DNA of 64,000 nt, from contig JAUCBJ010009163.1 of NCBI GenBank assembly GCA_032718475.1, positions 164,836 to 228,835 on the forward strand, read 5' to 3'. This document shows, in pieces, positions 48,503 through 57,950 of the stretch. Under the pieces are notes generated by a model. That model was not told the origin of the DNA and made no database searches. It was given only the letters and a program-made list of their open reading frames with translations. This stretch comes from Nemertoderma westbladi (lineage: Eukaryota; Xenacoelomorpha; Nemertodermatida; Nemertodermatidae). A program made the translations under genes and the position numbers. The stretch's first letter is position 1. Each line of letters opens with the position of its first letter.

Positions 48503-48699
48503 TTTTTTGTTATAATTCTGAAACAAACGCAGTTGGGAATCTGAAATTTTATGACTTTTCCTAAAAATCTATTGTCTTCGTAGTAGTGAAAACCGTTTTC
48601 AAAAATATTGGGTAGTTTTCGAGTTTTAGCACCATTTTTTAACCCTACTTTTGGCACTTTTTTTGAGACGTTTTTTGAAAATTATATTTCATTAAATAT

Positions 48700-49470
48700 G
48701 ATTTGTAACATCTCTATTTTTTATTTATACCGGTTTTTTGGTGCTAGCAATTTGATGTATTTCATATAAATTAATTTAGAAATTTCAAACTTGTTTTTTT
48801 CGGCGGGTGCCAAATTTTGGTGCCAGCACCAAATTTTGAAATATGTCAATTTTGTCAATTGATTATTTGAAACTTGTATTTTACGCAATTGGGGTTTTTT
48901 GGGGTTCTGGTTTCGAAGGAATATATACGAGTAGCACCAAGCGTATCAAACTTGTATTTTTCGGTGCAGTGTGCAGATTTTGGTGCTAGCACGAAATTTT
49001 GAAAAATCCATTCAGTAGATAAAATTGCTTGTGACAATTTATTTCTTGCGTTTTAGAGGTTTATGGCTGTTCTGAATTCAATGGAATATATAATTATCGA
49101 ACTATACATCTCAAACTTGTATTTTTTGGAAGTGAGTGCAAAATGTGGTGCTAGCACCAAATTTTGAAAACCATCATATATATCAATTGATTGTGTCACC
49201 TTGTTTCTTGCGTTATACGGGTTTGTGAGGGTTCTGAATTCAATGGAATCAGTAAAAATTTCATAAGAGTTTTCAAAATTGTATTTTTCGCCAGTGGGTG
49301 AAAATTGTTGTGTCAGCACCAAATTTTTGAAAATAAGCAAATTGATCAGTAGTTAGTATCATCTTGTTTCTTACGTTATATGGATTTATGAGTGTCCTGA
49401 ATCCGATGGAATCAATAAAAACAGCACTGGACATCGCAAACTTGTACTTTTTGGTGATGGGTACGAAATT
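48700..49470. repeat. Diverged ~162-bp tandem repeat
   Basis: Four to five copies marked by 'caaacttgtatttttcgg' near 48786, 48948, 49110, 49275 and 49436, spacing 161-165 bp. Each copy carries GGTGCTAGCACC (a perfect 12-bp palindrome in the best copies) followed by 'aaattttgaaa'. The last copy runs directly into the 27-bp minisatellite. Confidence 0.85.
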
Positions 49471-50851
49471 GGGTGACGGGGTTCTGACTTCCGGGATCAG
49501 CGACGGGGTTCCGACTTCCGGGATCAGCGATGGGGTTCCGACTTCCAGGATCAGCGATGGGGTTCTGACTTCCGGGATCAGCGACGGGGTTCTGACTTCC
49601 GGGATCAATGATGGGGTTCCGACTTCCGGGATCAACAATGGGGTTCCGACTTCCGGGATCAACGATGGGGTTCCGACTTCCGGGATCAACGATGGGGTTC
49701 TGACTTCCAGGATCAGCGACGGGGTTCCGACTTCCGGGATCAGCGACGGGGTTCCGACTTCCAGGATCAGCGATGGGGTTCCGACTTCCTGGATCAGCGA
49801 CGGGGTTCCGACTTCCGGGATCAGAGACGGGGTTCCGACTTCCAGGATCAGCGACGGGGTTCCGACTTCTGGGATCAGCGACGGGGTTCCGACTTCTGGG
49901 ATCAGCGACGGGGTTCCGACTTCTGGGAGCAGCGACGGGGTTCCGACTTCCGGGATCAGCGACGGGGTTCCGACTTCCGGGATCAGCGACGGGGTTCTGA
50001 CTTCCGGGATGAGTGAAGGTGTTCCGCCTTCTGCAGAGGCTGTATTTAATGTGATTCCACCGAGGAAAGCGTCAGGTTGGACAAATATAACATGTCTAAT
50101 GTTCATGGATTCAAATCGTAGATATATATCACCACGACAAATAGATAAAAATGCCAGAATGATACCAACACCCACTACACAAGACGTACTGATAAATATC
50201 ATGAGTGCAAAATCTAAGTATCCTAACATCGAAAAAATATATATACATACAGGTACAAACGACATAGACAACAAAAAATCACAAACAAAAATGTTCGGTA
50301 ATATCAAGGAAGCTATTGAAATAATAAAAACTTCATGGCCAGATTCAAAAATTGTTCTATCATCAATCTTACCACGGAATGACTATCATTGTCATGATGT
50401 AGCATCGGCAAACGAACATATTAATAAGATATGCAAAAAATATAACATCATATACTCCAAACATGAAAAATTATCCTCCATTCACTTGTATGATGCAAAA
50501 CACATCTCACAACGTTTCATACATCTACTAGCAATGTCCATAATACAACACTTGAATAAGAGACCAACGCAGCGTATACCTATGGTGATAAATAAGACAA
50601 ATACGGATAGTTGTATAGATACAGCACATGGTCGGGAAGGAGCAAGTAGGGGGGAGGGAGCTCAGATAGGCAGCAGTGTTTCCTTTCGACGCAAAGTGTT
50701 GTTACCTACCCCTACCCAGGCGACCAAAACCCCTACCGAAACACCTAATACTTCATCGGGCAATATACCAAATACAATATACCAATACAAACAGAAGTCA
50801 CAAAAGGAGGGCATAAGAAACGCTGTAATCCAATTATTACAAGCGATGTAG
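49388..50851 (+). CDS. SGNH/GDSL-hydrolase-like protein with N-terminal GVPTSGISD repeats
   Basis: The frame is open from 49364; ATGs occur at 49388 and, after the repeats, at 50009. The first ~35 codons come from the 162-bp repeat and the next ~180 from the 27-bp minisatellite, so the shorter start at 50009 may be the true one. The C-terminal ~240 residues show SGNH-hydrolase blocks: FMDSNRRYISP (block I, GDS replaced by MDS with the Ser kept), KIYIHTGTNDI (block III, G-x-N-D), SSILPRND, and LYDAKHIS (block V, D-x-x-H). The conserved Ser, Asn and Asp/His are present, so it may be an active esterase or lipase-like enzyme. SGNH domains of the DSN type are often found in invertebrate retroelement ORFs and their derivatives. 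The ORF lies antisense in the ABCC intron and is followed by a membrane ORF. The tail is Thr/Pro-rich. Confidence 0.7.
   Translation: MSVLNPMESIKTALDIANLYFLVMGTKLGDGVLTSGISDGVPTSGISDGVPTSRISDGVLTSGISDGVLTSGINDGVPTSGINNGVPTSGINDGVPTSGINDGVLTSRISDGVPTSGISDGVPTSRISDGVPTSWISDGVPTSGIRDGVPTSRISDGVPTSGISDGVPTSGISDGVPTSGSSDGVPTSGISDGVPTSGISDGVLTSGMSEGVPPSAEAVFNVIPPRKASGWTNITCLMFMDSNRRYISPRQIDKNARMIPTPTTQDVLINIMSAKSKYPNIEKIYIHTGTNDIDNKKSQTKMFGNIKEAIEIIKTSWPDSKIVLSSILPRNDYHCHDVASANEHINKICKKYNIIYSKHEKLSSIHLYDAKHISQRFIHLLAMSIIQHLNKRPTQRIPMVINKTNTDSCIDTAHGREGASRGEGAQIGSSVSFRRKVLLPTPTQATKTPTETPNTSSGNIPNTIYQYKQKSQKEGIRNAVIQLLQAM
49477..50010 (+). repeat. 27-bp coding minisatellite
   Basis: About 19-20 copies of GGGGTTCCGACTTCCGGGAT plus CAGCGAC. 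The unit is a multiple of three, so every frame that is free of stops in one unit stays open: plus-strand GVPTSGISD repeats, plus-strand GFRLPGSAT, and minus-strand GTPSLIPEV are all open. Only the first runs on into the SGNH domain. Confidence 0.95.
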
Positions 50852-50901
50852 TCGTAATTGCATTGAATTTTTACTGGAAATACTATATACTAACTTGTTA
50901 A

Positions 50902-51693
50902 TTATTCGTTAATAATTCTACATCATTCGTAAACGAAACTTTCAGGGCATCACTTATTATTAGTATATTCCTTTTCTTAAATATATATCAATGCCCAAAT
51001 ATTTCTTTAAGTATAAATAAATCAATAATTAATAATGTCGAGTTAATATTAAGTATTATTTTAAACATAGTCATATCTCGGGAGATATTGTTAATATACA
51101 CTGGAATCGTTTTAACTATTGTGATTATTTTAACATGCAAGATATTTGTGTCAATATTTTTATGTGCAATAATGGCCTTAGTTGTATTGTGTCTACATAT
51201 TGGTATGGCGACTGTACTTATAATGATGATACCGTTACTGATTTTAATATATAAACCATTTTATTATGATATATTTTATTGTAGTAATAAGCGTCATAGG
51301 GCCAAATTGCAAATTGTCAAGTATAAAAAAAGTAGCGAGATAAGAAACTGGACAATAAATATAATAAAGCAGCGTCTACAAAAAGTACTGAAGATAACTG
51401 TAACCCTAATTGTTTTAATTTCTGTGCAATATAGTAATATTTCCTTATTCACCTATTGTCTAAATAAACATACTGACTTCATAACGAATATAACTATATT
51501 TTATGTAAGTTTAATTTGTGCAATATTTTTAATATCTGAAACGGAATATTTTAAGTTCAATCAAAAGAAATATGGAAAAAAAGGGCGGCAAATTAGAATA
51601 AGCCATAGAATTGTATTAAGGGGGGGGGGGGGGGGTACACCCCCCCTCAGGTCAAAATTTTCATTTTTTGTTTTTTTATTTCATCTAGAGTAG
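50902..51693 (+). CDS. Hydrophobic multi-pass membrane ORF, 3' end cut by an insertion
   Basis: The frame is open from just after a stop at 50899 with no ATG until 51172, so the true start is unknown. It codes for at least four hydrophobic segments (for example LIISIFLFL, IVLTIVIILTC, IMALVVLCL, ILISVQYSNISLFTY-like, and FYVSLICAIFLIS) separated by Lys/Arg-rich loops, with a basic C-terminus. It follows the SGNH ORF by about 50 bases on the same strand, so the two may belong to one element. At 51616-51619 (TTA A) the coding sequence is interrupted by a TTAA-flanked element; the last ~25 codons come from that element. Across the empty site the frame would stop within about seven codons. The product was not recognised. 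Confidence 0.4.
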   Translation, partial: LFVNNSTSFVNETFRASLIISIFLFLNIYQCPNISLSINKSIINNVELILSIILNIVISREILLIYTGIVLTIVIILTCKIFVSIFLCAIMALVVLCLHIGMATVLIMMIPLLILIYKPFYYDIFYCSNKRHRAKLQIVKYKKSSEIRNWTINIIKQRLQKVLKITVTLIVLISVQYSNISLFTYCLNKHTDFITNITIFYVSLICAIFLISETEYFKFNQKKYGKKGRQIRISHRIVLRGGGGGTPPLRSKFSFFVFLFHLE

Positions 51694-53259
51694 AATTTAA
51701 TGCGGATTTCAAATCTGGAAACGGCTTAGCGAGATCTCTTTTACTTCTCGAGTAATGGCTGGTTTTCCGTCTGTATGTCTGTCTGTCTGTCCATCAAAAT
51801 ATTAAAAAGGGCATAAAATAAGCAATCTGAAATGTTTACTGTTAGGATTTTTCTTAATGTCGATGTCTGTTTTAATATTTGGAATTATCTAATCACTATG
51901 TCTGTATCTCAGTCTGTCTCTCAGTTTGTCTGTCTGTCTGTATGTCTGTCTGTCTGTCAACATGTCCGTCAAATTTTAATTAATATATATTTAATAGATA
52001 TTTGTGAGTTTTGTATTACATATTGAACAGTTGTCTAATGGACTAGTTGTCTACTAGTAATAACAAATGTGAACCATCATATAACAATAGCTAGTAATAA
52101 TTATTCTGGGAAACAACCATAAACTTATTTGTTTTAAATTCCGCAGGCTCTGAGAATAATTCACGTGCTGCGCGAAGTCTTCATGTGCAGCATGAACTTT
52201 TCATGTGCCGCGTGAAGGCTTCTCATTCTGATTAAAATAAAAAGCTTTCCGAGGTGCTCGATTAATTAACGTGCTTTATGAAGAATTTAAGTGCTACGTG
52301 AAACCTTCACCTGCTGCGCAAATGTCTCACGTGCTGCGCGAAGGTTTCACATGCTGGGCAAAGCTTAATGTTCTGTGTAAAGGCTTATTATAAAATTATG
52401 TGGAAATTTTTATATAATTTTGAATGTTTCTTAAGGTTATCTCATTATTCCATGACTATTTATTACTAAATGACAAAATAGTATGCGATCAAATCAATAC
52501 GCCAAAATGTAATTTGTTCACGTGCTGCGCGAAGTGTTTTTTGGCAAGCACTCTAAAATTATTTTAACAGGTTGTTAAAAGTGGGTAGGTGTTTTTTTGA
52601 ACCAAATTTCATGAAATCTATTGAGAAATCACAAAATATGGATAGGGGATAACCAATGGGAAAAGAAAAGGAGATACCAGTACTGAAAATAGCGGGAACA
52701 TTTGAAATATATTGTTCTTAAACTTTAAATGCGTTTATCTCGGAATTATATTTTTCACATTCAAAATACTACTACTCAGCCATTTCTTAACCAATTTTCG
52801 AAATTTTTTTTTTGTTTGATTTCTTTTCGGGTTTTGATCAAAAGTTATCGGTTAGAATTTTGAATTGTGCCATATTAATTTCTTGAAATTAGTTAATATT
52901 TATTAAGTAATAATTAATATTAGTTAATAATATTTAAAAAATATTTAAGACCTAAATAAAAAATGTAACCGATAAGTTTTGTGGAGCCGAGGATGCTGAT
53001 TCAGAAAAACCAAGTTTCGAAAATTTTCGCCCAAAATTGTGAGACTAGTACTGTTTTTAGTGAAATTAACAATTTCGCTGGTGGCCGCTAGAGGGCGACG
53101 CAAATTTGAAATTTTTTTTTTTGAACCCAATCTTTGGCCATATGTTAATCCCCCGAAAGGTATAAAATATACAAAATTACACACAAGCAGAAATTATAGC
53201 CATTTGCAAAAAAGGTCCATAGGGGGGTGTACCCCCCACCCCCCCCCCCCCCCCCCCCC
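51620..53259. mobile_element. TTAA-flanked DNA element with poly-G terminal inverted repeats
   Basis: Bounded by TTAA at 51616-51619 and 53260-53263. The left end is a ~17-G run followed by TACACCCCCC. The right end is its inverse, GGGGGGTGTACCCCCC, with one A within the outer C run. The ends thus form long G/C inverted repeats. The interior (1.64 kb) has no transposase ORF. It contains a degenerate (GTCT)n tract (about 51771-51960) and a region with repeated 'cacgtgctgcgcgaag'-type words (about 52160-52530). TTAA duplication fits piggyBac-type insertion, but the G-homopolymer end is unusual. Confidence 0.75.
52155..52540. repeat. Cluster of short CACGTGCTGCGCGAAG-type repeats
   Basis: About ten diverged copies of a ~24-30 bp unit built on 'cacgtgctgcgcgaagg(c/t)tt'. 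They lie inside the TTAA-flanked element and could be transposase-binding subterminal repeats; that role is inferred. Confidence 0.6.
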
Positions 53260-53313
53260 TTAATTCATTGTAATGAATAAATTTACTGTAATAATGTTTC
53301 TTTTACAAATTAC

Positions 53314-53547
53314 CTTTTTCCAATTATTTAGAAGTTTTTGTATGGATATTCTGGAATCCAAGCTCTGGGGAAGTGGACGATAGAATGTATCTGTAGTAAC
53401 CGGCTTCTTGTAATGACGAATTAGGAATGGAATTATGTAGAAATGCCATATCCTTAAGAGAGGATGTGTTGAGAGATATTGATTAGAATGAGTTTCTGGT
53501 GGGTTAACTAAGCGTCGCTTCTCCTCCGGAGTTCTAAAAAAACCCAT
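53314..53547 (-). CDS. ABCC-family (MRP4-like) transporter, exon 1
   Basis: The open frame on the minus strand starts at the ATG at 53547 (an upstream in-frame TTG at 53574 is less likely) and has 78 codons. The sequence (HPLLRIWHFYIIPFLIRHYK, then TTDTFYRPLPQSLDSRIS, QKLLNNWKK) matches the layout of the cytosolic N-terminus of MRP4-type ABCC proteins: an 'NPLF-WW-P-G-KR-L' segment, a 'DLY-L-D-S' segment, and a final 'W-x-KE'. It ends AAAAAG followed by GTAATTTG, a good splice donor. Joining phase 0 to the exon at 46644 gives Lys-Lys/Glu-Val, just what the family shows after this Trp. It is also the only N-terminus in the window for exon 2, which lacks its own. Confidence 0.8.
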
Positions 53548-53574
53548 TATCGTATAGACTTCGTTACTGATCAA

Positions 53575-53837
53575 TGTAAAATCTTTTATTCGAACAGCAG
53601 GAAAAATTTGGTAAAAGGAGTTTGTTGGGTAAATTTAGAAGCATTACTACTATTTATTTGTTTCGACAGTGTTGGGATTGTTTGATAGATTAATTTTTAA
53701 TTATTATTATAATTTATAATAATTAATAATATTATAATTATTTTAATTATTTTAATTATTAATTGATAGATTAATGGTTGATGCCTGACCAACTAACCCT
53801 AACCAAAATAATAAACGAACTAAATAACCGCCTTTTT
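53575..53837. other. AT-rich upstream region of the ABCC gene
   Basis: Would contain the promoter of the minus-strand ABCC gene. Includes an AT-only tract of about 70 bases at about 53697-53765. No clear TATA box or initiator can be singled out. Confidence 0.4.
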
Positions 53838-54470
53838 TGTACCCTTTGACTCGTTGTCCCCTTTGATGTTGTACACTTTGATGTTGTACACTTTGACTCG
53901 TTTTTATGTACCCTTTGACACCCTGTTTTGTACCCTTTGACGTCCTGTTTTGTACCCTTTGACGTCCTGTTTTGTACCCTTTGACGTCCTGTTTTGTACC
54001 CTTTGACGTCCTGTTTTGTACCCTTTGATTTCCTGTTTTGTACCCTTTGACATCCTATTTTGTACCCTTTGACGTCCTGTTTTGTACCCTTTGACACCCT
54101 GTTTTGTACCCTTTGACGTCCTGTTTTGTACCCTTTGACGTCCTGTTTTGTACCCTTTGACGTCCTGTTTTGTACCCTTTGACACCCTGTTTTGTACCCT
54201 TTGACGTCCTGTTTTGTACCCTTTGACGTCCTGTTTTGTACCCTTTGACGTCCTGTTTTGTACCCTTTGATTTCCTGTTTTGTACCCTTTGACATCCTAT
54301 TTTGTACCCTTTGACGTCCTGTTTTGTACCCTTTTACCGCCTGGTTTGTACGCTTTGATCGTCTGGTTTGTACCCTTTGTCTCGTTGTACCCTTTCCTGT
54401 TGTACCCTTTGACTTGTTTTGTACCCTTTGACTCGTTTTGTTCCCTTTGACTCGTTGTACCCATTGACCT
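53838..54470. repeat. 22-bp minisatellite
   Basis: Around 28 copies of TTTGTACCCTTTGACGTCCTGT and close variants. Because 22 is not a multiple of 3, each frame cycles through all three readings every 66 bp. On the minus strand none contains a stop, which creates a 251-codon ORF (53771-54526) of 22-residue repeats that is an artefact. Longer-period similarity (the GATTTC and ACATCCTATT variants recur at about 54025-54060 and 54267-54303) shows a ~240-bp higher-order duplication. Confidence 0.95.
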
Positions 54471-54550
54471 AAAGCGGGAAGTGGGGGGGGAGGGGTTACT
54501 TTATAAATTTTTAGATCTTGGCTCAAAAATTACAATTTTGATGGTATAAG
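54458..54550. repeat. Left copy of ~110-bp direct repeat, split by LINE-A
   Basis: The sequence from 'gtacccattgacctaaagcggga' through 'acaattttgatggtataag' recurs uninterrupted at 57951-58047. The left copy continues on the far side of LINE-A at 57918-57945 ('ggatttcgaggacgctga'). Confidence 0.9.
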
Positions 54551-54746
54551 GTCAGGTCAGGTCCCCAGATCCTGCTACCACTATGGCAGTAATGTGGTAC
54601 TACCTGTAGCTGTCAGCCCAGTAGGGCAGGCCCGATAAGCATAGCCTATTTATTATTTAGTTGATCAAGAGTGTGTTGGTTTAGTCCTGTCAACTAAATA
54701 AGTCATTGAGGGCTATAGTGCCTAGGGCACCATTGAAGGCAAAGGC

Positions 54747-55043
54747 TTGATACGCATCTGCAATAGAGATGATACGCGCCCCGCCCTGTCTATACTGGAT
54801 GCTCCTCGACCAGTGTTAGGTAACCTAACCCAGGAGGCACACTTGGTTCAGAGTGTAACAAATGGACCCCTACAGTCGGCAGCAGGGCTGCAGGCCATGG
54901 ATAGGCGGAAGGTAATCAACCAATGGCTAGACATGCTGACAAGGTCGGCGGAAGGTAATCAACCAACGGCGACCTACTGCGAAGACGCTTGTAGGAGTTG
55001 CGACCATAAGCGGTTTACTCCCGCAACTGAAAGATATGAGTAG
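54747..55043 (+). pseudogene. LINE-A 5' open frame
   Basis: A 98-codon open frame near the LINE 5' end with no recognised domain. It may be the N-terminal leader of the LINE polyprotein or part of its 5' UTR. It contains an internal ~20-bp repeat (ggcggaaggtaatcaaccaa at about 54905 and 54948). Stops follow before the endonuclease. Confidence 0.3.
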
Positions 55044-55210
55044 AGTATGAGAACCCTCCAGGAGAAATACCGGCTCGGTCGTCGCCCGGGTCAACAAGGA
55101 CTGCATCCCTCAGTGGTACACCAGGCTGGGGTCGATAAATTGGTTACTGGAACAGAAGACAAGAGAAGAAAGAAGAACCAACCTGTTGAAATGTAAAAGG
55201 ACACTAAAGA

Positions 55211-56036
55211 TTGCTACAATGAACGCACGCACGCTGAAAGTACATACAAACAGGGTGACATGGTCGCTCTGGCAATGGAATATAACATCGACATCATCTG
55301 CATCCAAGAACATCGGATTTGTCATGAAGACACTGCCATGAAGTACAATGACATTGGAAATGGATGGACGTTAGTAACAAGCTCAGCAGTAAGAAACTCG
55401 GCCAATGCATCAATTGGTGGAGTAGGAATTCTGCTAAGCCCATGTGCACTCACCAACATCGAATCTATAAATTCCAGGGTTATGATCGCAACATTTGATG
55501 GGAATCCCAAGGCAACAGTTATATGTTGCTACAGTCCGACCAATGCCTCAGAGCCAGAACAAGCAGTCAAGTTTTATGAAGAACTGACTGGACTTATAAA
55601 GAACATTCCGAAACACAATGTTAAAGTCATTGCTGGTGACCTGAATGCGCAAATTGGCCCAGAAGACATCAAGGGTTACACATATAACGCCAGTTCTAAC
55701 AGAAATGGGTACTTACTTTTAGACCTAATGGAAGAATGTGAATTGATACCAACAAACAACACATTCAAAAAGAGTAAGGGGAAGCTATGGACCTTTCAAT
55801 ACCCTAATGGAACCAAAGCACAACTGGATTACATCCTTATAAACAAAAAGTGGAGAAACAGCATGACCAACTGCGAGGCATACAGCTCGTTCAACCTAAT
55901 TGGTTCGGACCACAGAATTGTGACTGCAATGATCAGACTCAGTTTGAGAGCCAGCAAACCCAGGACAAGCAAGCAAATCAACTATGAAGTAAACCTACAA
56001 AGTAAAAACCGAACCACCAACAACCGAAAACATTAA
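55211..56036 (+). pseudogene. LINE-A endonuclease domain
   Basis: Begins with IATMNARTLK (catalytic Asn) in one frame; a frame change near 55245 leads to the main open frame (55260-56036). This has MEYNIDIICIQEHRI (catalytic Glu), GVGILLSPCAL, VICCYSPTN, VIAGDLNAQIG (Asp and Asn), LDYILIN and IGSDHRIV (Ser-Asp-His). All active-site residues of the apurinic-type endonuclease that nicks the target DNA are therefore still present. The frame then breaks down near 56034 before the RT region. Confidence 0.9.
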
Positions 56037-56334
56037 CAAGGTTAAGAAAGCTAAGGATAATCTTAAATTGGCCTACAATATCAGCCAGGAGAAGTACATA
56101 CAGGATAAAATTGAAGCAATTACAACTGCTCACATACAGCAACAATCAAGACCTAGGCAAACTGTGAATGAGGTATCTGGTCGGAAAAGATGTGCAAAGG
56201 GGCGCCTCAAAGCCGATAGTCCTGAATAACGTGTTGGGAAGTGGAAAAATCACTTCAGCAACTTGCTTGGGCAGCCACCAAACATCGAGGTCAGCCCTAC
56301 AACGAAAATATATGACAAGACACTGCCTATAGAA

Positions 56335-57897
56335 ACAGGGGACTTCACACCTGCCGAACTCCAAAGATGCATTAAAAGCATGTCCAATTATAAAGCAAGT
56401 GGATTAGATGAAATCCCAGTGGAGGTATGAAAAACCGGAGTGCTAAACAGACCATTATTGAATATTTGCAACTGGATGTTAAAAGGGGAAAAGCCACCAC
56501 AAATTTGGGCTAAAGGTCAACTAAAGCCTCTCTCCAAGAAAGGAGACCTCGGCATACCAACAAACTATCGTGGGATCTGTCTGCTTGTGGTAGCTGCTAA
56601 AATATACAATGAAATGATTCTATATAGGATTAGGCCTCACATAGAGAAACTACTGCGCAGCGTAAGAGCCAAAACGGATTTCGACCAAGTAGATCAACAA
56701 TAGTTACACTACGGAGACTGATTGAAGGAATTAAGTCAAAGAATCTCCCCACAGTCATGACTTTTGTGGACTTCAAGAAGGCATTCGACTCCATCCATAG
56801 AGGTAAAATGCTTGAAATCCCAAGAGCTTATGGAATACCAGAAGTAATTGTTGCTGGCATTGGATTGTTATATTGTGACACAGAAGCGCAGGTACTCTCA
56901 CCAGATGGTGAAACTGAGTTTTTCTCAATCCTGGCATACTGCAAGGTGACACATTAGCACCATTACTATTTGTAATTGTGCTGGATTACGCAATGAGGAC
57001 GGCCACAAAGGGTGAAGATCTGGGATTCACACTTCAAGAACGCAGAAGTAGTAGATATCCGGCAACTACAGTCACAGACACAGACTTTGCGGATGACATC
57101 GCCCTGCTCTCTAATACGCTTGCAGATGCACAGCTTCTACTAAATAAAGTGGAGAGGGCTGCTAAGGGTGTTGGATTGCATATAAATGCTACAAAGACCG
57201 AATTAATGACCTTTAATGTTGATGGAAACTTGACAACCATTGATAATAATCAACTAAGGAAGGTCGATGACTTCCACTACCTTGGATCATGGATAGAGAG
57301 TAGCAAAAAGGACATATAAGTTAGGAAAGCAAAGTCTTGGGTAGCTCTATCAAAAATGGATACCATCTGGAAATCAGATCTCTCCAGGCACCTGAAGACT
57401 AAGTTCTTTCGAGCCACTGTGGAAAGTGAATTTTTATACGGGGGTGAGACCTGGACACTGACTAAATCACTTGAACAGCGAATTGATGGTTGCTACACAA
57501 GACTACTAAGGGCAGCCCTGAACATCAGCTGGAGACAACACATGACAAACGCCGAGCTTTATGGTACAATACTACTACTAGGATCGGCATGCTGCATTGC
57601 AGCTGCATTTTTAAGAATGCTGTGCCGGCTTATCGACAAAAGGTACAATACCACCTGTATCAACCACCCTCCATGAACGCAGATTAAGATTCAGTGGGCA
57701 CTGCTGGCGAAGTAAAGACGAGGTCATACCAGATCTACTTCTCTGGCAACCAACTCATGGAAAGCGTAGTCGTGGACGACCGGCCATAACATATATAGAT
57801 CAACTTGAAAGGGATACTGAACTTGGGAGAAACGAAATTGCAACAACTATGGAGAATCGGGAAGCCTAGAAGGATCTCATTTCCACTGTCCGAGTTC
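56335..57897 (+). pseudogene. LINE-A reverse transcriptase domain and C-terminus, broken
   Basis: RT motifs appear in order but spread over several frames: LDEIPVEV before a TGA at 56428-56430 in place of the usual Trp; KPLSKKGDLGIPTNYRGICL; a TAG at 56701 and a frame change; TFVDFKKAFDSIHR (first catalytic Asp); LAPLLFVIVLDYAMR; TDFADDIALLS (catalytic Asp pair); LHINATKTELM; YLGSWIESS, then a TAA at 57317. The C-terminal part (FLYGGETWTLTKSLEQRIDG) continues to 57562, where a 70-bp fragment of another LINE is nested, then resumes (RRLRFSGHCWRSKDE) and ends near 57895. Confidence 0.9.
57572..57641 (-). mobile_element. Nested 70-bp LINE-B 3'-end insertion
   Basis: Inside the LINE-A coding region, this 70-bp piece on the minus strand matches the LINE-B 3' end (TCGATAAG..., TGCAGCTGCA, GCATGCCGATC, (TAG)n). 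It is flanked by perfect 9-bp duplications GGTACAATA (57563-57571 and 57642-57650). The LINE-A reading resumes after the second copy. Confidence 0.92.
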
Positions 57898-57950
57898 GCT
57901 CGACCTAGTAGTAGTAGATGGTATAAGGGATTTCGAGGACGCTGAGTACC

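Larger units (their letters stand above)
46645..53313 (-). other. Inferred 6.7-kb intron of the ABCC gene
   Basis: On the minus strand the intron would begin GTAATTTG at 53313 and end TTTTTACAG at 46645. The flanking exons are both phase 0. It contains a LINE fragment, tandem repeats, an SGNH-hydrolase ORF and a membrane ORF on the opposite strand, and a TTAA-flanked element. Confidence 0.75.
54551..57917 (+). mobile_element. RTE-like LINE (LINE-A), near full length, decayed
   Basis: The 3367-bp insertion starts GTCAGGTCAGGTCCCC and ends ...CGACC(TAG)n. It is flanked by perfect 10-bp target duplications ATGGTATAAG (54541-54550 and 57918-57927). It codes for an apurinic-type endonuclease and reverse transcriptase on the plus strand with several stops and frameshifts. 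The protein type (endonuclease resembling 'craniofacial development protein 2-like' sequences, RT with FADD, C-terminus GHCWRSKDE...LLLWQP.HGKRSRGRP) suggests the RTE or a related clade. The short TAG-repeat tail, in place of poly-A, fits. Confidence 0.9.

Noticed and set aside
49273-50307. 344-codon minus-strand ORF of GTPSLIPEV repeats
   Set aside because: Antisense shadow of the 27-bp minisatellite; it has no domain outside the repeats, while the plus frame enters an SGNH domain.
51771-51960. Coding ORF over the GTCT tract (51832-52026)
   Set aside because: The SVCLSVCLS-type peptide is a product of the GTCT microsatellite inside a transposable element.
53771-54526. 251-codon repeat protein on the minus strand
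   Set aside because: Fully explained by the 22-bp minisatellite cycling through three stop-free frames.
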